From RYN-230 sp963814645 (GTDB taxonomy: Bacteria; Actinomycetota; Actinomycetes; Streptosporangiales; Streptosporangiaceae), in the NCBI GenBank assembly GCA_963814645.1, contig CAWFDX010000004.1, positions 620,001 to 684,000 on the forward strand: a stretch of DNA of 64,000 bases, read 5' to 3'. The position numbers and the translations under genes are program-made. Positions 47,665-55,772 of this stretch are shown here, in pieces. Position 1 is the first letter of the stretch, and each line of letters begins with the position of its first letter. Under the pieces are notes generated by a model. The model saw only the letters and a program-made list of their open reading frames with translations, did no database searches and was not told the DNA's origin.

Positions 47665-47864
47665 CTAAACTGGCCAGTGCGGGCGGGGCTGGGATTGCGT
47701 GATTCGGGTCACCTGCGCGGCCGGCGCCGGCGGTGATCGCCGCTGGTGATCTCGGTCATGGCGCTGAGCCGGAGCGTGAACGTACCCTGTGGTAATGCTC
47801 CGGCCGGCCCGGAGCGGCCGTGCAGGGCAGACTGCCCGGGGCCGGACCAGCTACACGTACCGAG

Positions 47865-48983
47865 GTGAACCGGTTGCGAGACATCCTGGACCCGATCGCG
47901 AAGTGGTGGGACGCGGGAGAGGTGTTCGGCCTGGCCACCGTCGTCCGGACGTTCCGCAGCGCGCCACGGGAGCCGGGCGCCGCGATGGCGGTGTCGGCCG
48001 ATGGCGAAGTGACCGGCAGCGTGTCCGGCGGCTGCGTCGAGGGTGCCGTGTACGAGGTGGCCCGGGAAGTCAGCGAGACCGGGCAGGCCGTACTGGAGAC
48101 CTACGGGGTCAGTGACAACGACGCGCTCGCCGTGGGGCTGACCTGCGGCGGGATCCTGCACGTGTTCGTGGAACCGGTCAGCGCGCAGTCCTTCCCCGAG
48201 CTGGGCGAGGTGACCGCGGCGATCCGGGCGGGCGAGCCGGTGGCCGTGGCCACCGTCATCGAGGGCCCGGGCCAGGTTGGCGCGCGCCGGGTGATCTGGG
48301 ACGGCGAGGACCGGGCCAGCGGCAGCCTCGGCGCCGGGGACCGGCTGGACCAGGCGGTGGACGACGACGCCCGCGGCATGCTGGCCCAGGGCCTGACCGG
48401 GGTCCGCCGCTACGGCGAGCACGGCGAGCGCCGCGGCGACGAACTGGCTGTCTTCGTGCACTCGTTCGCGCCGCCGCCGCGAATGCTGGTGTTCGGCGCC
48501 ATTGACTTCGCCGCGGCCGTGGCCCGGGCGGGCAAGTTCCTCGGCTACCGGGTCACCGTGTGCGACGCGCGGCCCATCTTCGCCACCCAGGCCCGGTTCC
48601 CGGACGCCGACGAGGTGGTAGTGGACTGGCCGCACCGGTACCTGGCCAAGACGCCGGTGGACTCGCGCACGGTGATCTGCGTGCTCACCCACGATCCCAA
48701 GTTCGACGTGCCCGTCCTCGAAGTGGCGCTGCGCACGCCCGCCGGGTACATCGGCGCCATGGGCAGCCGCCGCACCCATGAGGACCGGCTGGACCGGCTG
48801 CGCGAGGCCGGGCTGACCGAGGACGAACTGGCCCGGCTGCGCTCGCCGATCGGCCTGGACCTCGGCGCCCGGACCCCGGAGGAGACCGCGGTCTCGGTCG
48901 CGGCCGAGCTCATCCAGCTCCGCTGGGGCGGCTCCGGCCGTCCGCTGACCCTGACCTCGGGCCGGATTCACCACGCGAGCTGA
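47865..48983 (+). CDS. XdhC/CoxF-family molybdoenzyme maturation protein
   Basis: The 372-residue protein helps insert or sulfurate the molybdenum cofactor in xanthine or CO dehydrogenase-type enzymes. The N-terminal XdhC domain has GSVSGGCVEGAVYE and TCGGILHVFVEP. The C-terminal Rossmann domain has PPPRMLVFGAIDFAAAVARAGKFLGYRVTVCDAR and GYIGAMGSRRTHEDR. I prefer GTG 47865 (MNRLRDILDP) over the upstream GTG 47820. No molybdoenzyme genes are in this window. Confidence 0.88.
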   Translation: MNRLRDILDPIAKWWDAGEVFGLATVVRTFRSAPREPGAAMAVSADGEVTGSVSGGCVEGAVYEVAREVSETGQAVLETYGVSDNDALAVGLTCGGILHVFVEPVSAQSFPELGEVTAAIRAGEPVAVATVIEGPGQVGARRVIWDGEDRASGSLGAGDRLDQAVDDDARGMLAQGLTGVRRYGEHGERRGDELAVFVHSFAPPPRMLVFGAIDFAAAVARAGKFLGYRVTVCDARPIFATQARFPDADEVVVDWPHRYLAKTPVDSRTVICVLTHDPKFDVPVLEVALRTPAGYIGAMGSRRTHEDRLDRLREAGLTEDELARLRSPIGLDLGARTPEETAVSVAAELIQLRWGGSGRPLTLTSGRIHHAS

Positions 48984-49007
48984 CCGAGCCGAAGGGGCGC
49001 GCCGCCG

Positions 49008-49092
49008 ACAGTGAAGAGGGATGGGGAGGTGGGCGGGGACGGAGCGAGGAACGAGCGACCGAGCGACGAGGGAAGGAGGCGAGTGAAGGGGG
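49008..49092 (+). repeat. Purine-rich low-complexity tract
   Basis: About 85 nt of almost uninterrupted G/A with GAGCGA-type near-repeats lie between the two molybdenum-cofactor genes. No gene is supported. The strand asymmetry is marked. Confidence 0.55.
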
Positions 49093-49093
49093 A

Positions 49094-49729
49094 ATGGGGA
49101 GGCGGGTGGGGCCCCGGAGGCTCAAAGCAAGCAGAGTGGCTGGTGTCCTGCTGGCCGCGGGGTCCGGGTCCCGGCTCGGCCAGCCGAAAGCCCTGGTCGA
49201 GCTGGGCGGCAGCCGGCTGGTGGACCGCGGTATCGGGCTGCTCCAGGCGGGTGGGGCCGGCCCGCTCGTGGTGGTCACCGGGGCCGCGCCGCTGACGCTG
49301 CCCGGGGTGATCACCGTGCACAACCCGGACTGGGCCAGCGGGATGGGCTCGTCGCTGGCCGTGGGCCTGCGGGCGGTGCCGGACGGCTGCCCGGCCGCCG
49401 TCGTCGCCCTGGTTGACCAGCCGCTGATCGGGGCGGCCGCGGTGCGGCGGCTGATCGCCGCGCACGCGGCCGGGGCCACGGTGGCGGTCGCCGCCTACCA
49501 CGGCCAGCCGCGCAACCCGGTGCTGCTGGACCGGGCGCACTGGCCGGAAGTGATCTCGCTGGCCGCGGGCGACGTCGGCGCGCGGCCGTTCCTGCGCGCC
49601 CACCCGGACCTGATCACGCTGGTCGAGTGCGCGGACACCGGCCAGCCGGACGACCTGGACACCCCGGCCGACCTGGCCCGGCTTAGCGGCCTAGTCTCGG
49701 TGCTGAGCCTCAAGCCCGAGTCTCGGTGA
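49094..49729 (+). CDS. Molybdenum cofactor cytidylyltransferase-like (MocA/MobA family) nucleotidyltransferase
   Basis: The 211-residue protein has the nucleotide-binding LLAAGSGSRLGQPKALVELGG, VTGAAP, a conserved ALVDQPLI (metal-binding Asp) and GQPRNPVLLDR. These mark the MocA-type transferases that make MCD (cytosine dinucleotide) cofactor. Pairing with XdhC is common near xanthine/CO dehydrogenase operons. The start may instead be GTG 49136, since ATG 49094 encodes an Arg/Gly-rich lead. Confidence 0.85.
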   Translation: MGRRVGPRRLKASRVAGVLLAAGSGSRLGQPKALVELGGSRLVDRGIGLLQAGGAGPLVVVTGAAPLTLPGVITVHNPDWASGMGSSLAVGLRAVPDGCPAAVVALVDQPLIGAAAVRRLIAAHAAGATVAVAAYHGQPRNPVLLDRAHWPEVISLAAGDVGARPFLRAHPDLITLVECADTGQPDDLDTPADLARLSGLVSVLSLKPESR

Positions 49730-49814
49730 CGCAGCGCAACCGACACCGTCTCAAGCGTTCTGCGCGGCACCTTCCAGGCGATGCCACTGCAAGTTAGAAC
49801 GCAGTGTGGCGGAG

Positions 49815-50195
49815 CTAATCGTCCAACAATAAGAGCCCTATGGCGACAACTTCCGGAGGCTCTGTGGGAATCTCCACCACGGGGTTGAGATTCCTGGTCT
49901 CGATCTCGGGGAGGTCGAGGCGGAGTCTGCCTTCCGCGTGTCCGCTGATACCGGCGACGCCAGCAGGGCGCGCGATCAAGAAGGACTCAACGGCGATTCG
50001 TACCAACTCAGAAGGTCGTACTCCCCGCCTCGCGGCTTCAGACAAGAGTTCATCCGCCAAGGGTGTCGGCAGCCGTGCAGATATGACCTGACTACCTGAC
50101 GGCCTGCTCTCAATCTGCTCAGGCTCCTCTTCCCATTCCCCCTCGTCCGTGCTGTGAGCCAGAACTTCGTCAGCGGGGCTCGCGCTGTCTGCCAT
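49815..50195 (-). CDS. Ribbon-helix-helix antitoxin-like protein (BrnA-like role)
   Basis: The 126-residue protein has an acidic N-terminus (EGEWEEEPEQIE) and a central RHH/CopG motif (SQVISARLPTPLADELLSEAARRGVRPSELVRIAVESFL). The C-terminal tail (EIPTEPPEVVAIGLLLLDD) is hydrophobic and acidic, suited to wrapping a toxin. It starts 1 nt after the toxin stop. Toxin-first order matches the brnT-brnA type. GC is clearly lower than in flanking genes. Confidence 0.75.
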   Translation of the reverse strand: MADSASPADEVLAHSTDEGEWEEEPEQIESRPSGSQVISARLPTPLADELLSEAARRGVRPSELVRIAVESFLIARPAGVAGISGHAEGRLRLDLPEIETRNLNPVVEIPTEPPEVVAIGLLLLDD

Positions 50196-50196
50196 A

Positions 50197-50475
50197 TCAG
50201 CTCCGTTTCCACCAGGCTTCCTCGGCCGCTGTTGCGCGGCGCCCGGTGATGGCGCGCCAGAGTCCTTCCGTGAGGTCGTCTTGCCGGATGAAGATCGCGT
50301 AGAAGCGACCCCCTTGGTCGGGTCCGATCATCTGATGTGATGCTGCACGGTTTTTTCGGTTTCGTCGATACTTCGGTTCCTCTTGCCACACCGCGAGGAC
50401 ATCCTCGGGCCCCACGCCGTGTCGTGCCATGTGGGCAACGTCCTCGTCCACCCAGTTCCACTCCGAGATATACAT
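50197..50475 (-). CDS. BrnT-like toxin (RelE-fold ribonuclease candidate)
   Basis: The 92-residue protein has WNWVDEDVAHMARHGVGPEDVLAVW at the N-terminus, a beta-rich centre (RFYAIFIRQD) and ITGRRATAAEEAWW at the C-terminus. This matches the BrnT pattern W-D/E-x-K/A...HGV...E-V...GR...I(S/T)xRxAT..E. BrnT toxins are RelE-fold mRNA interferases that inhibit growth. The toxicity is inferred. The A/T content and codon use differ from the surrounding core genome, suggesting acquisition. Confidence 0.7.
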   Translation of the reverse strand: MYISEWNWVDEDVAHMARHGVGPEDVLAVWQEEPKYRRNRKNRAASHQMIGPDQGGRFYAIFIRQDDLTEGLWRAITGRRATAAEEAWWKRS

Positions 50476-50509
50476 GAAGTGGACTCTTCGCGCCTTGCCT
50501 GTAGACGAA

Positions 50510-50529
50510 GTGTATACTCAAGTTTACAC
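50510..50529. promoter_or_regulatory. Divergent promoter/operator of the toxin-antitoxin island
   Basis: GTGTATACTCAAGTTTACAC has GTGTA/TACAC arms. TATACT (50513-50518) reads toward the DUF6941-like gene, and TATACA (minus, 50511-50516) reads toward the toxin. The two -10 candidates overlap, so one bound antitoxin complex could control both directions. Confidence 0.45.
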
Positions 50530-50547
50530 CCACCCACTGGAGGGTCA

Positions 50548-51000
50548 ATGCCAAAGATCGAGTACCTGGCCGTCGCAGATCATGCGGAGGCCATCAACGG
50601 CAAGCTCTACCTGCATGGCGCAGGCTGGACGGAAATTACCCAACCGGTAGGGCCGCAAGGCCAGCCCGGCATCGTGCACATGGGGATGGCTGCTTCCATC
50701 TTGGTTGGCTGGACCGAGACAAACCGGCGGTTCCCGCTGACTCTCAAGGTCATCCACGAAGACGGCGACGAACTAGCAAATGTCGGCGCGCAGATCGAGG
50801 CGGGTCGCCCAGCGGGCGTTCCTGAGGGTTCAGATCTACGGAACGTCCTCGCGGTCAGCGCCGAAATGCAGTTCCCCAAGCCGGGGAGCTACGAGCTACG
50901 AGCCAAGCTCGGAGAGGAGGAGCGAAGTGTTACGTTCCGGGTCCGCAGGCAGGTTCCTGCCGGTGGCCCAGCGGGGCTGCCGTTCCAGGCTGCGCCCTAA
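50548..51000 (+). CDS. DUF6941-like small protein
   Basis: The 150-residue protein starts at ATG 50548 after GGAGGGTCA. The pattern LAVADHAEAINGKLYLHGAGWTEI followed by beta strands (LTLKVIHEDGDEL, SVTFRVRRQ) resembles DUF6941 proteins, small beta-sandwich proteins of unknown function (…A..A...GKL...G). It is divergent from the toxin-antitoxin pair, shares its promoter region and its low GC. A defence-island or toxin-related role is possible but not shown. Confidence 0.6.
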   Translation: MPKIEYLAVADHAEAINGKLYLHGAGWTEITQPVGPQGQPGIVHMGMAASILVGWTETNRRFPLTLKVIHEDGDELANVGAQIEAGRPAGVPEGSDLRNVLAVSAEMQFPKPGSYELRAKLGEEERSVTFRVRRQVPAGGPAGLPFQAAP

Positions 51001-51106
51001 CGGACGAGATGCATCGCAGGATGTCCGCGCTGCTCGCGAGGTTGGCGCGGACATCCTGCTCAACAGGGCAGCCGTTCGACCAGTCGGTGACTCAGTGCGG
51101 GGTTAG

Positions 51107-52045
51107 CTAGACCGCGCTGACCTCGATCCCCCAGGTGTGCGTCACGCTGTCGCCGGGCTCCAGCGTGAGCAGGTCGATCCCGGACACGAACGCGTTGGGC
51201 GGGCAGGTCATCGGCTCGATGGCCACCGCCCGGCGGCGATGGGCCGGCTCCAGCGCATCCCCGGTGAACACCTGCAGCCAGTCATATCCGGGGCCTGCCC
51301 ACAGCGCCACCTCGGTGCCCGCCTGGCGCAGCCGGGCCCAGGCGCGGCCCTGGTCATCCCGGGTCAGCCCGGTGAACGCGTGGTCCAGCTGGACGCTGCC
51401 GACCGGCCGGGTTTCGCGGAAGTCGAACTCGGTCCCGGTCACGTCCGCGGGCGGCCCGGCCGGGATGCCCCGCTCGCCGTTGGGCAGCCGGAGCCCGGCA
51501 GGCAGCGCCAGCTCGCAGCCGTCAATGCTGGCCGCGCCCGTGGTCAGGTAGGGGTGCTGGCCGGTGCCGTAGGGCGCGGGCGCCGAGCCGACGTTCCGGG
51601 CGCTGATGCTGACCTGCAGGCCGTGCCCGGCGTCGAGCTGGTAACTGGCCTCCAGCTCCACGCAGAACGGGTAGCCCTGGTGGCCGAGCAGCACATGCCG
51701 CAGGACGGCCTGCGCGTCGGTGTGCACCACGGCGGCCCAGCCCGCCCACCGGGTCAGCCCGTGGATCGCGTTCTGGTTGGCCGGCTCGGACAAGGCCAGC
51801 TGGTGCTGCACGCCGCCGGTGGTGTACCGGCCGCCGTCCACCCGGTTGGGCCACGGGCAGAGCAGCTGGCCGGCCCCGGCCGGCGGCAGCACGTCCGCCT
51901 CGTACTCAGTGATGACCGGCTGGCCACGGTGCCGGAGCAGGCGCAGTCCCGCGCCCAGCTCGGTGATCGTGGCCTGGTAGTCCCCGGCCGAGATGTCGTA
52001 TTGCGCGCCGCTGAGCGGAACCTGGGCGCCGGTGAGCGAAACCAT
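51107..52045 (-). CDS. galM: Aldose 1-epimerase
   Basis: The 312-residue beta-sandwich enzyme interconverts alpha and beta aldoses. Residues expected in the active site appear in CPWPNRVDGGRY, NAIHGLTRW, GTGQHPYLT (catalytic His) and a late Glu in AVAIEPMTCPPNAF. Length is normal. It is monocistronic and its gene ends just past the low-GC island. Confidence 0.9.
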   Translation of the reverse strand: MVSLTGAQVPLSGAQYDISAGDYQATITELGAGLRLLRHRGQPVITEYEADVLPPAGAGQLLCPWPNRVDGGRYTTGGVQHQLALSEPANQNAIHGLTRWAGWAAVVHTDAQAVLRHVLLGHQGYPFCVELEASYQLDAGHGLQVSISARNVGSAPAPYGTGQHPYLTTGAASIDGCELALPAGLRLPNGERGIPAGPPADVTGTEFDFRETRPVGSVQLDHAFTGLTRDDQGRAWARLRQAGTEVALWAGPGYDWLQVFTGDALEPAHRRRAVAIEPMTCPPNAFVSGIDLLTLEPGDSVTHTWGIEVSAV

Positions 52046-52556
52046 GATCAGCTTTCCTGCGTATTCGCGGGCCCAGACGTCCCGGGCCAGGACGGCACCG
52101 GCGGGCGGAAAACGAGCGAGTGCCGGCGGGGCTGCTTGGGGAGCGGGGGACCGTCAGCCCCGCCGGCACTTGAACCATAGCGGCCCGCGCCGCGGATAAG
52201 GGCGAAAGTCTTCAAGCCGGGCGATCGTGCAGACACCTGTAACCTCTTGCGACTTTGAGTTATCTTCCGGACACCCAGAGCATCCAGGACGGGGTGCCGA
52301 TGGCCTGGGGTGAAGCGGTCCGGGGTAAGTGGCACGAGGGTATCCCACGGCCGCCACGGGCCGGCCGGGCGGCCTGGCCGGGAGGCCGTCAGCCAGCTAG
52401 TTTCATGCAACCCAGGCCGCCACCGCGTCGGGCCACCGCCACCGCTGACCCGGTGAGCTGGCCCGGCGTGCCTGGTCAGGCGGCTGCGCTTGTCGGCGGC
52501 CCGGCCAGGCGGGTTGAATGGCGTTTCCGGGGGATCATCACGTCCGGGGAAGGGCC
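52046..52556. other. Intergenic region between galM and the MerR gene
   Basis: About 510 bp without a supportable gene; the frames here show no third-position bias. It contains the promoters of two divergent genes, an AT-richer patch near 52237-52270 and a GGGGAAGGG ribosome binding site at 52546-52554 for the MerR gene. I see no clear dyad. Confidence 0.6.
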
Positions 52557-53495
52557 ATGGCGGACGAGGTCGGGTTCAGCGTGGGCGCGGTCGCCCGCCG
52601 GCTCGGTGTCGCGCCGTCCACGCTGCGCACCTGGAACCGGCGGTATGGCATCGGCGCGCAGGAGCTCAGCCCCGGCCGGCACCGGCGGTACACGGCCGGG
52701 GACATCACCCGGCTGGAGCACATGCAGCGGCTCATCCTGCGCGGCGCGGCCCCGGCCGACGCCGCCCAGGCCGCGCTGTCCAGTCGGCTGCCGCCGGTGC
52801 GGGCGCTAGTACCGGACCTCCCAGCGGCCCGCTCCGGGCCCGGGCACGGGGCAGGCGGCCAGCGGCTCGCGCTGCCCGGCGCCTCGCCCGCGGCCCGCGG
52901 CCTGGCCCGCGCCGCACTGGCCATGGACGACGCGCTAATGGACGAGATCATCCGGGCCGAACTGGCCCGGGACGGGGTGATCCCGACCTGGCAGGGGCTG
53001 CTTGTCCCGGTGCTGACCGGGATCGGCATCCGGTACGAGCAGACCGGCACCTGCGTTGAGGCCGAGCACCTGCTGTCCTCGGTGACGCTGGCCGCACTGG
53101 CCACCCTGCATCCGCATGCCGCGGGCTCAGCCGATGACCGCCCGGTGCTGCTCGCCTGCGCGGAGGCAGAGCAGCACAGCCTGCCGCTGTACGCGCTGGC
53201 CGCCGCGCTGGCCGAGTGCTCGGTGAGCGCCCGGATGCTGGGGGCCGCGCTACCTTACGTCTCGCTGGTCGCCGCGGTCCGGCGCACTGGGCCGGCCGCG
53301 GTGTTCCTGTGGTCGCAGGTCCCGGACACCGGGGATCCGGCCGCGCTGCCCGACCTGCGGCCCCGGCGGCCCGGGGCCCGGCTGCTGCTCGGCGGCCCAG
53401 GCTGGCCGAAGGACGGTCTGCCGGATGGCTGCCGCCTGATCGGCGACCTGCCGGACGCGGTCACCGAGGTGATGGCCTCCCTCGGCCGCGGCTGA
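52557..53495 (+). CDS. MerR-family regulator with cobalamin-binding-like domain (CarH-like, degenerate)
   Basis: The 312-residue protein has an N-terminal MerR wing-helix (FSVGAVARRLGVAPSTLRTWNRRYGI). A four-helix bundle and a Rossmann-like domain follow, as in the B12 photoreceptor CarH/LitR. The helical light-sensing motif W-x9-EH appears as Y-x9-EH (RYEQTGTCVEAEH), and the cobalamin lower-ligand motif D/ExHxxG appears as EQHSLP, keeping His but losing Gly. It may bind cobalamin or another ligand, or be ligand-free. It is monocistronic and convergent with the next gene. Confidence 0.75.
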   Translation: MADEVGFSVGAVARRLGVAPSTLRTWNRRYGIGAQELSPGRHRRYTAGDITRLEHMQRLILRGAAPADAAQAALSSRLPPVRALVPDLPAARSGPGHGAGGQRLALPGASPAARGLARAALAMDDALMDEIIRAELARDGVIPTWQGLLVPVLTGIGIRYEQTGTCVEAEHLLSSVTLAALATLHPHAAGSADDRPVLLACAEAEQHSLPLYALAAALAECSVSARMLGAALPYVSLVAAVRRTGPAAVFLWSQVPDTGDPAALPDLRPRRPGARLLLGGPGWPKDGLPDGCRLIGDLPDAVTEVMASLGRG

Positions 53496-53508
53496 CCGGG
53501 ACCGGGTG

Positions 53509-55005
53509 TCAGCGGGGCGGGGTTAGCCCACCGTTGCGGACTGCTTCGGCGGCCAGGACGCCGAACAGGTAGAAGTAGGCGGCCTCTTCGTCCTCGAACG
53601 TACGGACCTCGTGCCGGGCCCCGTCCGCCGCGCTGAACACCTCGAAACCCTCGTCGGTGCGGAGCAGGCACATGGCGCCGTCGGCCTCCTGCTCCAGCGC
53701 GTACGCGGAGCGTGGGATGGCGGCCAGATCGGCCAGCTCGGAGAAGATCGACCTGGTCTGCACCCGCTGCTTGCGGGCGGACCGGCGGCCGGACGGGGGC
53801 TGGGCACGGCGGGACGGGCCGGCCAGCGGGGTGCCCTCCAGGATGCCGTTCGGACCGGATGGATGGGCCTGCATCGTGGTGGCCGCGCCGTTCCACTGGC
53901 CGTTGCCATTGCCATTGCCGTTGACCGGGCCGTGCCCGTTCATCCCGGCCGCGCCGTGGCCGTTCCAGCTGCCCGGGGTGCCGTTCCCGGTCCAGTTGGC
54001 CGGCGGCCCGTAGCCGCTCACCGGCGGCTGCGGGCCGGTGCCCGGGCCGGTCCAGCCGCCAGGCGGCGGCGCGCCGTTCCCCGGGTAGCCGGCGGGCGGC
54101 TGAGCGCCGTTGCCGGTCCAGCCGGGGGGCGGCACCGGGGCGCCGTTTCCGGTCCAGTTCGGCGCGGGGTGCCCGCCGGTGCCGGTGCCGGTCCAGTTGG
54201 CCGGGGCGCCGGGGGCGCCGTTGCCGGTCCAGTTGGCGGGCGGGCCATAGCCGTTGACCGGAGGCTGCGGGCCGGTGTCCGGGCCATAGCCGTTCACTGG
54301 GGGCTGCGGGCCGGTGCCCGGGCCATAGCTGTTGACGGGGGGCTGCTGCGGGCCGGTGCCCGGGCCGGTCCAGCCATCCGGGCCGCCGGGCGGGCCATAA
54401 CCGGCCTGGGCGGGGTGCCCGCCGGTGCCGTTGCCGGTCCACTGTGGTGGCGCGCCGTTCCCGGTCCAGGCACCCGCCGGGGCCAGGGCCGGCTCGGCCG
54501 GGTAACCCCGGCCGCGGGCGTCGGCCGGAGCCGGGGCGGCCGGCGGCGCGGCCGACCAGGGCTGCGCGCCGTAGGGGTAAGACGGCTGCGGTGGCGCGGC
54601 GGGCTCCGGCCGGGCGCGGGGCAGGCTCTTCTCCACCTTCTCCTCGTTCAGGCTGGTCACTTCGTCCCGGGGCGTGAGCAGCTCGAACACGCCCCGGTCC
54701 ACCTGCCAGTAACCGAGCTCCCTGGCCCGCCGGGCATCCTTGCCCAGGTAGACGATGTGCAGTCGGTCGCCGAGGTCATCCAGCACCAGGCAGGCTTCGC
54801 CATGGAAGGTGCCAATTGGCCGGGACTCCCAGAGCACGTTGACCTCCGCCCTGATCACGCGCTTGCGCCAGTGCCCGGCAGCGGGCTCGAAGCCCAGTTC
54901 CTCCGGAGGCGGGCACGCGGCAAACAAGACGACATCGGATCCGGACGGTCCCACCCCTGCCTCGTAGGGGACCCCGCGGTACGTGGCCATCTGCCGGAAG
55001 CGCAT
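53509..55005 (-). CDS. Uncharacterised protein with long WTGNG/GYGP repeat region
   Basis: The 498-residue protein has a globular N-terminal domain (1-125) and a globular C-terminal domain (about 430-495, ending FYLFGVLAAEAVRNGGL). Between them (about 178-385) lie many imperfect repeats of WTGNGAPP, GYGPPANW and TGPQPPVNGYGP, rich in Gly, Pro, Asn and Trp. Neither domain is one I recognise. The 147-residue gene upstream ends 3 nt before its start, so the two form an operon. The repeat resembles a flexible, aromatic-spaced linker. Role unknown. Confidence 0.65.
   Translation of the reverse strand: MRFRQMATYRGVPYEAGVGPSGSDVVLFAACPPPEELGFEPAAGHWRKRVIRAEVNVLWESRPIGTFHGEACLVLDDLGDRLHIVYLGKDARRARELGYWQVDRGVFELLTPRDEVTSLNEEKVEKSLPRARPEPAAPPQPSYPYGAQPWSAAPPAAPAPADARGRGYPAEPALAPAGAWTGNGAPPQWTGNGTGGHPAQAGYGPPGGPDGWTGPGTGPQQPPVNSYGPGTGPQPPVNGYGPDTGPQPPVNGYGPPANWTGNGAPGAPANWTGTGTGGHPAPNWTGNGAPVPPPGWTGNGAQPPAGYPGNGAPPPGGWTGPGTGPQPPVSGYGPPANWTGNGTPGSWNGHGAAGMNGHGPVNGNGNGNGQWNGAATTMQAHPSGPNGILEGTPLAGPSRRAQPPSGRRSARKQRVQTRSIFSELADLAAIPRSAYALEQEADGAMCLLRTDEGFEVFSAADGARHEVRTFEDEEAAYFYLFGVLAAEAVRNGGLTPPR
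53853..54474 (-). repeat. DNA repeat block encoding WTGNG-type peptide repeats
   Basis: Imperfect units with GGTCCAGTT/GGCCGGTGCC-like steps recur for about 620 bp in phase with the reading frame. Both 8- and 12-residue units are visible. It is a likely site of copy-number change. Confidence 0.7.
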
Positions 55006-55008
55006 GGC

Positions 55009-55452
55009 TCACAGCCCCTTGGACGGCCGGAGCCAGGCCTGCCCGTCATACCGGGCGATGAGCTCTTCGCCGCCGGGCACGATCCGGTGGATCTCCGCAC
55101 CCACCGGGACCGGGATCGGCAGCGTGTAGAACTCAGGAATGGAGCTGGGCGGCGGCCCGGCCGGGCCATCCGCCGGCGGCGGCGCCAGTGACGCGTCCAT
55201 GTCCAGGGCGCGCCAGCGCATGACGTAGATCTCCGCCAGTTCGGCGGTGAAGTCAGACCCGTCATAGCCAAGGTTCAGGACATCATAAAAATCGGCCGGG
55301 CTGCGGAGCGCGCAGTCCCTGGCCCGGTACACGTACCCGGCGATCACAGACCGCCGCCCGGTGAGATAAGGCTCCACCAGACGCGGCGGGATGACCTTCT
55401 GCATCTGGGTTCCGGGATCGATGATCCTGACCATGGGCTCAGCCTGAGTCAC
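55009..55452 (-). CDS. Uncharacterised small protein, partner of the repeat protein
   Basis: The 147-residue protein starts at GTG 55452 after GAGGGGAG. Its sequence (IDPGTQMQKVIPPRLVEPYLTGRRSVIAGYVYRARDCA, YDVLNLGYDGSDF, EIYVMRW) is conserved-looking and globular, with no signal peptide or membrane helix. I do not recognise the family. The 3-nt spacing to the next gene implies co-expression. Confidence 0.6.
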   Translation of the reverse strand: MTQAEPMVRIIDPGTQMQKVIPPRLVEPYLTGRRSVIAGYVYRARDCALRSPADFYDVLNLGYDGSDFTAELAEIYVMRWRALDMDASLAPPPADGPAGPPPSSIPEFYTLPIPVPVGAEIHRIVPGGEELIARYDGQAWLRPSKGL

Positions 55453-55772
55453 ACGCTCCCCTCACGGTTAGCCTGCGGCGGTGTTCAAAAGAGTCTCACA
55501 CGGGGATTTTCCCCTCAACTGCTTCGGCAGCAGTGCCCGCGTCATGCGGATGTAATTGACCGTAACCCGTCAGCCGGTGTGCTGGGGCAACGTCGCGGGC
55601 ATTGGCCCGGGCCGCGCCGGGTGACCCGCGGCACACCCGGCCGCGCGCCCCGGTTCAGCGCGAACGTGCAGGATATGCGCGTGCCGCGAGTGCCCGCGCC
55701 CGGGACGGGCCAGGCGGCCGCGGCGCCGCGGGGCCGGGCCGGCCAGCCCGCTGCCCCGGCTAGGGTTGACAG
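55453..55772. other. Intergenic region between divergent genes
   Basis: These 320 bp hold promoters for the minus-strand pair and for the sseB-like gene. A GGGGA-TTT-TCCCC inverted repeat lies near 55503-55515 and a TAGGGT element at 55761-55766. No gene is supported. Confidence 0.6.
55761..55766 (+). promoter_or_regulatory. -10 element of the SseB-family gene
   Basis: TAGGGT is 6 nt before GTG 55773, a leaderless arrangement identical to that at 27792. Confidence 0.45.

Noticed and set aside
53611..55191. Plus-strand 526-codon frame over the repeat protein
   Set aside because: It is the antisense shadow of the WTGNG repeat region; low-complexity DNA stays open in several frames.
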